From Mesorhizobium sp. B2-3-4 (lineage in GTDB: Bacteria; Pseudomonadota; Alphaproteobacteria; Rhizobiales; Rhizobiaceae), in the NCBI RefSeq assembly GCF_006442315.1, contig NZ_VFVY01000012.1, positions 62,001-126,000 of the forward strand: a DNA stretch of 64,000 nucleotides. The letters run 5' to 3'. The translations under genes were made by a program, and so were the position numbers. Shown here in pieces: positions 60,655-64,000 of the stretch. How positions within the stretch are numbered: the stretch's first letter is position 1; each line of letters opens with the position of its first letter. The notes under the pieces are model-generated. The model saw nothing but the letters and a program-made list of their open reading frames with translations. It was not told the origin of the DNA and made no database searches.

Positions 60655-61644
60655 ATGACGCAAGCGCTTTCCCCCAGCCTGATCGTAATCCCGTGTCTCA
60701 ACGAAGCGGCCCATATCGGCGCGCTGCTCGACCAGTTGTGCCCGGCGGCGGAACGGCTTGGCGCGCGGATCGTGGTTGCCGATGGCGGCAGTACCGACGG
60801 TACGCTGGCCATTGTCGGCGAGCGCCAGAAGAACGATCCGCGCATCGTGATGCTTCACAATGAAAAGCGTATCCAGAGCGCGGCGATCAACCTGGCGGTG
60901 GCCAGATTTGGCGAGGGTGCGCACTATCTGATCCGCATCGATGCCCATGGTGGTTACCCCGACGACTATTGCGACCGGCTGGTCGAGGAGGCGCTGGGCA
61001 CCGGCGCCGATTCGGTCGTGGTGTCGATGCTGACCAGTGGCAGCGGCACCGTGCAGAAAGCGGCGGCGGCGGCGCAGAACTCCAAGCTTGGCACCGGCGG
61101 TTCCAAGCACCGTCACCTCTCCGCCGGCGAGTGGGTCGACCATGGCCATCACGCGCTGATGCGGATTTCGGCCTTCCAGGCCGTCGGGGGCTATGACGAG
61201 ACATTCAGCCACAACGAGGATGCCGAACTCGATTACCGGCTGAGGCAGGCGGGTTACCGGATCTGGATGAGCGGCAGGACGCAGATGGTCTATTATCCGC
61301 GCACATCGCTGCGCGGCCTCTATTTTCAGTATCTCGGCTATGGCCGTGGGCGGGCCAAGAATGTGCTGAAGCACCGCGTCATCCCGAAGGTTCGGCAGAT
61401 GGTGCCGCTGGCCGTCTTCCCCGTGGTCCTTCTCGCCGCCTTCTCCTTCGTGCACTGGATCGCGGCATTGCCGCTGTTGCTGTGGGTTTCGGTGTGCCTG
61501 GGTTACGGCCTGGTGACGGCCATCAGCCAGCGCAATGCCGACATCGCGCTGGCCGGCGTCTCGGCGATGGTCATGCATTTCGGCTGGTCCGTCGGCTTCT
61601 GGCTGCAGCTTCTCGGCCTCGGCGCGTGGCGGAGGGCGGCGTGA
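60655..61644 (+). CDS. exoA: Succinoglycan glycosyltransferase ExoA (GT2)
   Basis: A 329-residue processive-type GT2 enzyme: VIPCLNEAAHIGALLDQL, VVADGGSTDGT, RIDAHGGYPDDYCD (metal site), GTGGSKHRHL, EWVDHGHHALMR and the base motif SHNEDAELDYRLRQAG, with QxxRW-like GLYFQYLGYGRGRAKN. Two or three C-terminal membrane segments anchor it. ExoA adds the first glucose (beta-1,3) to the galactose placed by ExoY. Its stop overlaps the exoM start by one base (TGATG). Confidence 0.9.
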   Translation: MTQALSPSLIVIPCLNEAAHIGALLDQLCPAAERLGARIVVADGGSTDGTLAIVGERQKNDPRIVMLHNEKRIQSAAINLAVARFGEGAHYLIRIDAHGGYPDDYCDRLVEEALGTGADSVVVSMLTSGSGTVQKAAAAAQNSKLGTGGSKHRHLSAGEWVDHGHHALMRISAFQAVGGYDETFSHNEDAELDYRLRQAGYRIWMSGRTQMVYYPRTSLRGLYFQYLGYGRGRAKNVLKHRVIPKVRQMVPLAVFPVVLLAAFSFVHWIAALPLLLWVSVCLGYGLVTAISQRNADIALAGVSAMVMHFGWSVGFWLQLLGLGAWRRAA

Positions 61645-62594
61645 TGGCGGTTCAGGTCAGGAACCGCAGCATCGACATCGGCGTATGCACGTTCCGGCGG
61701 CCGGAGCTGGCCGAAACGCTGCGCTCGCTCGCCGCCATGGAAATGCCCAGAGGTTTCGACGTCGGCGTCATTGTCGCCGACAATGACGACACGCCAGGCG
61801 CCAGGGACCTGGTCACGGCGCTGGCACAGGAATTGAAGCTGCCGGTCCGCTACCGCCACTGCCCGGCGCGCAACATCTCGATCGCCCGCAATGCTTGCCT
61901 CGATGCCAGCGAGGCGGATTTCCTGGCCTTCATCGACGATGACGAGACCGCTACCCCCCGCTGGCTGGCAGAACTCATGGCGAGGGCTGAGGAAAGCGGC
62001 GCCGCCGCGGTTCTCGGCCCGGTGCGCGCGCTCTATCGCCCGGATGCGCCGGAGTGGATGCGCCGTGGCGATTTCCATTCCACCTTGCCGGTCCGCGTGC
62101 GCGGCGAAATCCGCACCGGCTACACCTGCAACGTCTTGCTGCGCATGGGATCGGACAGCCTGCGCGGCCGCCGCTTCAGCCTGGCGCGCGGCCAGACCGG
62201 CGGCGAGGACACCGAGTTCTTCGACCAGATGCACAAGGCGGGCGGCCGGATCGCCTTCGCGCCTGAAGCGTGGGTGGACGAGGCGGTGCCTCGCGCCAGG
62301 GCCGCCTTCGACTGGCTCAGCCGCCGCCGCTTCCGGGTCGGCCAGACGCATGGCCGTCTGCTGGGGCAGAACACCGGAGGCATCGGCTTGGTCAAGCAAC
62401 TGGGCCTCGCCTCGGCCAAGGCGCTGTATTGCTTTGCCGCCGCGCTTCCGGTCGCCGCCAGCCCGGTACGCAGGAACCGCTCCGTGTTGCGCGGCATCAT
62501 GCATGTCGGTGTCGTCAGCGGCCTGGTCGGCATCCGTGAACTGCGCCTCTACGGCCAGCCTTCGCCGGGGGAAGGAGGCAAGCGTGCGGCCTGA
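61644..62594 (+). CDS. exoM: Succinoglycan glycosyltransferase ExoM (GT2)
   Basis: A 316-residue enzyme starting at the ATG coupled to the exoA stop. It resembles S. meliloti ExoM closely: IDIGVCTFRRPELAETLRSLAAM, CPARNISIARNACLDASEADFLAFIDDDE (metal-binding DDD), GDFHSTLP, EIRTGYTCNVLLR and TGGEDTEFFDQMHKAGG. It adds the third glucose (beta-1,4) in the repeat. Its 3' end overlaps exoO by 11 bp. Confidence 0.9.
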   Translation: MAVQVRNRSIDIGVCTFRRPELAETLRSLAAMEMPRGFDVGVIVADNDDTPGARDLVTALAQELKLPVRYRHCPARNISIARNACLDASEADFLAFIDDDETATPRWLAELMARAEESGAAAVLGPVRALYRPDAPEWMRRGDFHSTLPVRVRGEIRTGYTCNVLLRMGSDSLRGRRFSLARGQTGGEDTEFFDQMHKAGGRIAFAPEAWVDEAVPRARAAFDWLSRRRFRVGQTHGRLLGQNTGGIGLVKQLGLASAKALYCFAAALPVAASPVRRNRSVLRGIMHVGVVSGLVGIRELRLYGQPSPGEGGKRAA

Positions 62595-63552
62595 TCTTTC
62601 CTTCGTTCCCGACGTTTCTTTCGTGATCGCCGCCTACAACGCCGAGGCAACCCTCGACCGGGCGATCGCCAGCGCCATCGCGCAGACAGGAGTCAGCATC
62701 GAGATCGTCGTCGTCGACGACCGGTCGCGTGACGCCACGCTCGACGTCGCGCGGGCTTATCCCGAGCACATGGTGCGCGTCGTGGCGCTGGAAAAGAACA
62801 GGGGTCCCGGCGGCGCCAGGAATGCCGGGCTCGATGCCGCCCGGGGCAGGTGGATCGCGGTTCTCGATTCCGACGATGCCGTCTTTCCCAGCCGCATGGC
62901 GGCCATGATCGGCCGCGCCGAAAAGGCGGACGCCGAGATCGCCGTCGACAATCTCCAGGTCGTGCGTGAGGACGGCGTAGTCGAGGACGCGATGTTCCCG
63001 CGCCGGTATCTGGAAGGGCTGCGCGAGATTTCGCTGGCCACCTACATCGCCGGCAACATCGTCTTCGAATCGAAATTCAATCTCGGCTATCTCAAGCCGA
63101 TATTCCTGCGCCGGTTCCTCGACGAGAACCGGCTTCGCTATGATGAGAAACTGAGGATCGGCGAGGACTACATCCTGTTTGCCGAAGCTCTGGCCATGGG
63201 CGGCAGATGCGTGGTCGAGCCCGAAATCGGCTATGCCTATCATATCCGCAGCGGTTCCATCTCGCGCGTGCTCGAGCCTCATCATGTCGAGGCGATGCGC
63301 AAGGCGGACGCCGAATTCGCTCAAACCCATCAGATGGACGAGGCGGCTGAGGCAGCCTTCGCCCGGCGCGGCCGCAGCCTGCGCAAGGCGGCCTCGTTCC
63401 TGGCGATGGTCCAGCACATCAAGGCGCGGTCTCCGCTCAAGGCGATCCGGACGGCGCTTAGCGACCCGGCGGCGGTCCGGCATATGGGCATGCCGATCGC
63501 CGTGCGGTTGCGAAGAGTAGCGGCACAGTTTGCCGTGGGGGCGGGGAGGTGA
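62584..63552 (+). CDS. exoO: Succinoglycan glycosyltransferase ExoO (GT2)
   Basis: The start is the GTG at 62584, right after GGAAGGAGG inside the end of exoM; 322 residues. Motifs: DVSFVIAAYNAEATLDRAI, VVVDDRSRDAT, NRGPGGARNAGLDAARGRWIAVLDSDD, NLGYLKPIFLRRFL and RIGEDYILFAEALAMGGR. S. meliloti ExoO adds the first side-chain glucose by a beta-1,6 link. It resembles ExoU at 49481 in the second half, as expected for related enzymes of the pathway. Confidence 0.87.
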   Translation: MRPDLSFVPDVSFVIAAYNAEATLDRAIASAIAQTGVSIEIVVVDDRSRDATLDVARAYPEHMVRVVALEKNRGPGGARNAGLDAARGRWIAVLDSDDAVFPSRMAAMIGRAEKADAEIAVDNLQVVREDGVVEDAMFPRRYLEGLREISLATYIAGNIVFESKFNLGYLKPIFLRRFLDENRLRYDEKLRIGEDYILFAEALAMGGRCVVEPEIGYAYHIRSGSISRVLEPHHVEAMRKADAEFAQTHQMDEAAEAAFARRGRSLRKAASFLAMVQHIKARSPLKAIRTALSDPAAVRHMGMPIAVRLRRVAAQFAVGAGR

Positions 63553-63626
63553 AGATGCAGGCACATGGAGGGATTTTTCGTGGCCTGTGAAGAAACTGCA
63601 GTCGATCTCCTCAGAAGGAATTTGCG

Positions 63627-64000
63627 ATGAAGAAAATCAGGAAGGCCGTGATACCGGTGGCGGGGCTTGGAACACGGTTCCTGCCGGCGACCAAGTCGAT
63701 GCCGAAGGAAATGCTTCCCGTCGTCGACCGGCCCGTCGTGCAATATGCGGTGGACGAGGCCTTCGAGGCCGGCATCGAGCACATCGTCTTCGTGACCGGC
63801 CGCAACAAGGCGGTCATCGAGGACTATTTCGACCTGCATCCCGAACTGATCGGAACCCTGGAGCAGACCGGCAAGAAGACCCAACTGGAAGCGCTCGAAA
63901 GCATGCTGCCGGTTGCCGGCGCCACCTCCTTCATCCGCCAGCAATCGCCGCAAGGCCTCGGCCATGCCGTCTGGTGTGCCCGCGAGGTCATCGGCAATGA
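63627..64000 (+). CDS. exoN: UTP-glucose-1-phosphate uridylyltransferase ExoN, 3' end cut by window edge
   Basis: The start is the ATG at 63627 with AGAAGGAA upstream; the frame is open to the window end (124 codons visible). The N-terminus is that of GalU/Exo[33 protein letters not shown], with the nucleotide-binding GxGTR loop and Lys, and [18 protein letters not shown]. The enzyme makes UDP-glucose, donor for ExoA, L, M, O and U and the substrate of Ugd. It is the fifth gene of exoL-A-M-O-N, as in S. meliloti. Confidence 0.93.
   Translation, partial: MKKIRKAVIPVAGLGTRFLPATKSMPKEMLPVVDRPVVQYAVDEAFEAGIEHIVFVTGRNKAVIEDYFDLHPELIGTLEQTGKKTQLEALESMLPVAGATSFIRQQSPQGLGHAVWCAREVIGN

Noticed and set aside
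59446-61578. 710-codon reverse-strand open frame over exoL and exoA
   Set aside because: Antisense to two well-supported exo genes; no recognisable family.
1-64000. CRISPR arrays, insertion sequences, tRNA or rRNA genes
   Set aside because: No regularly spaced repeats, transposase-like proteins, or RNA gene signatures were found on reading both strands; a covariance-model search would be needed to exclude small RNAs.

Overview
The window looks like a chromosomal segment of a rhizobium, most likely Mesorhizobium or a close relative (inference). GC content is high, with strong G/C preference at third codon positions. There is a succinoglycan-type exo cluster in the same relative gene order as Sinorhizobium meliloti, and many ABC, GntR, IclR and TetR-controlled catabolic genes. 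I saw no tRNA, rRNA, CRISPR array, insertion sequence or integrase.

Left third (1-31.5 kb), mostly catabolism. A truncated SoxB-like sarcosine oxidase subunit and a dimethylglycine dehydrogenase-like enzyme sit beside a TetR regulator and an aldehyde dehydrogenase; two matching TGTACA-N4-TGTNCA sites tie this set together. Next come three glycosyltransferase genes, including an unusual GT32/Anp1-type fusion, and an overlapping GH39, GH144 and FAD-oxidoreductase operon. An IclR regulator, a dipeptide/opine-type ABC importer, a class III CoA-transferase and an aldehyde dehydrogenase follow. Then a tetronate kinase/aldolase pair, a GntR regulator, a class III aminotransferase, a substrate-binding protein and a fused E1 dehydrogenase. 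A nearly identical palindrome in front of iclR and of the E1 operon, 15 kb apart, suggests that importer, binding protein and E1 form one regulon.

Right half (31.9-64 kb), exopolysaccharide cluster: exoQ, exoF, exoY, exoX, exoU, exoK, exoT, then exoL-A-M-O-N, with exoN cut by the window end. The positions held by exoH, exoI, exoW and exoV in S. meliloti are instead occupied by ugd, a GMC oxidoreductase with a Tat-signal small subunit, a GT4 glycosyltransferase and a phosphoribosyltransferase-HAD fusion. A palindrome TGTTGC-N3-GCANCA recurs in four intergenic regions of this cluster (five copies), suggesting one regulator.

Two insertions interrupt the exo order. (1) At 35.7-39.0 kb, a translationally coupled pair encodes a TIR-like/deoxyribosyltransferase-like protein and a SLOG-domain protein with four membrane segments. 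It resembles Thoeris-type nucleotide-signal immunity in parts but not in architecture. (2) At 42.0-49.4 kb there is a complete lasso peptide locus: a 50-residue precursor, B1, B2, cyclase, an HPr-kinase-like enzyme, an ABC exporter and a divergent nucleotidyltransferase. The precursor has a core starting with Gly, a ring-closing Asp at core position 9 and a C-terminal Ser, which fits a C-terminally phosphorylated lasso peptide. These two loci are the most novel content of the window.
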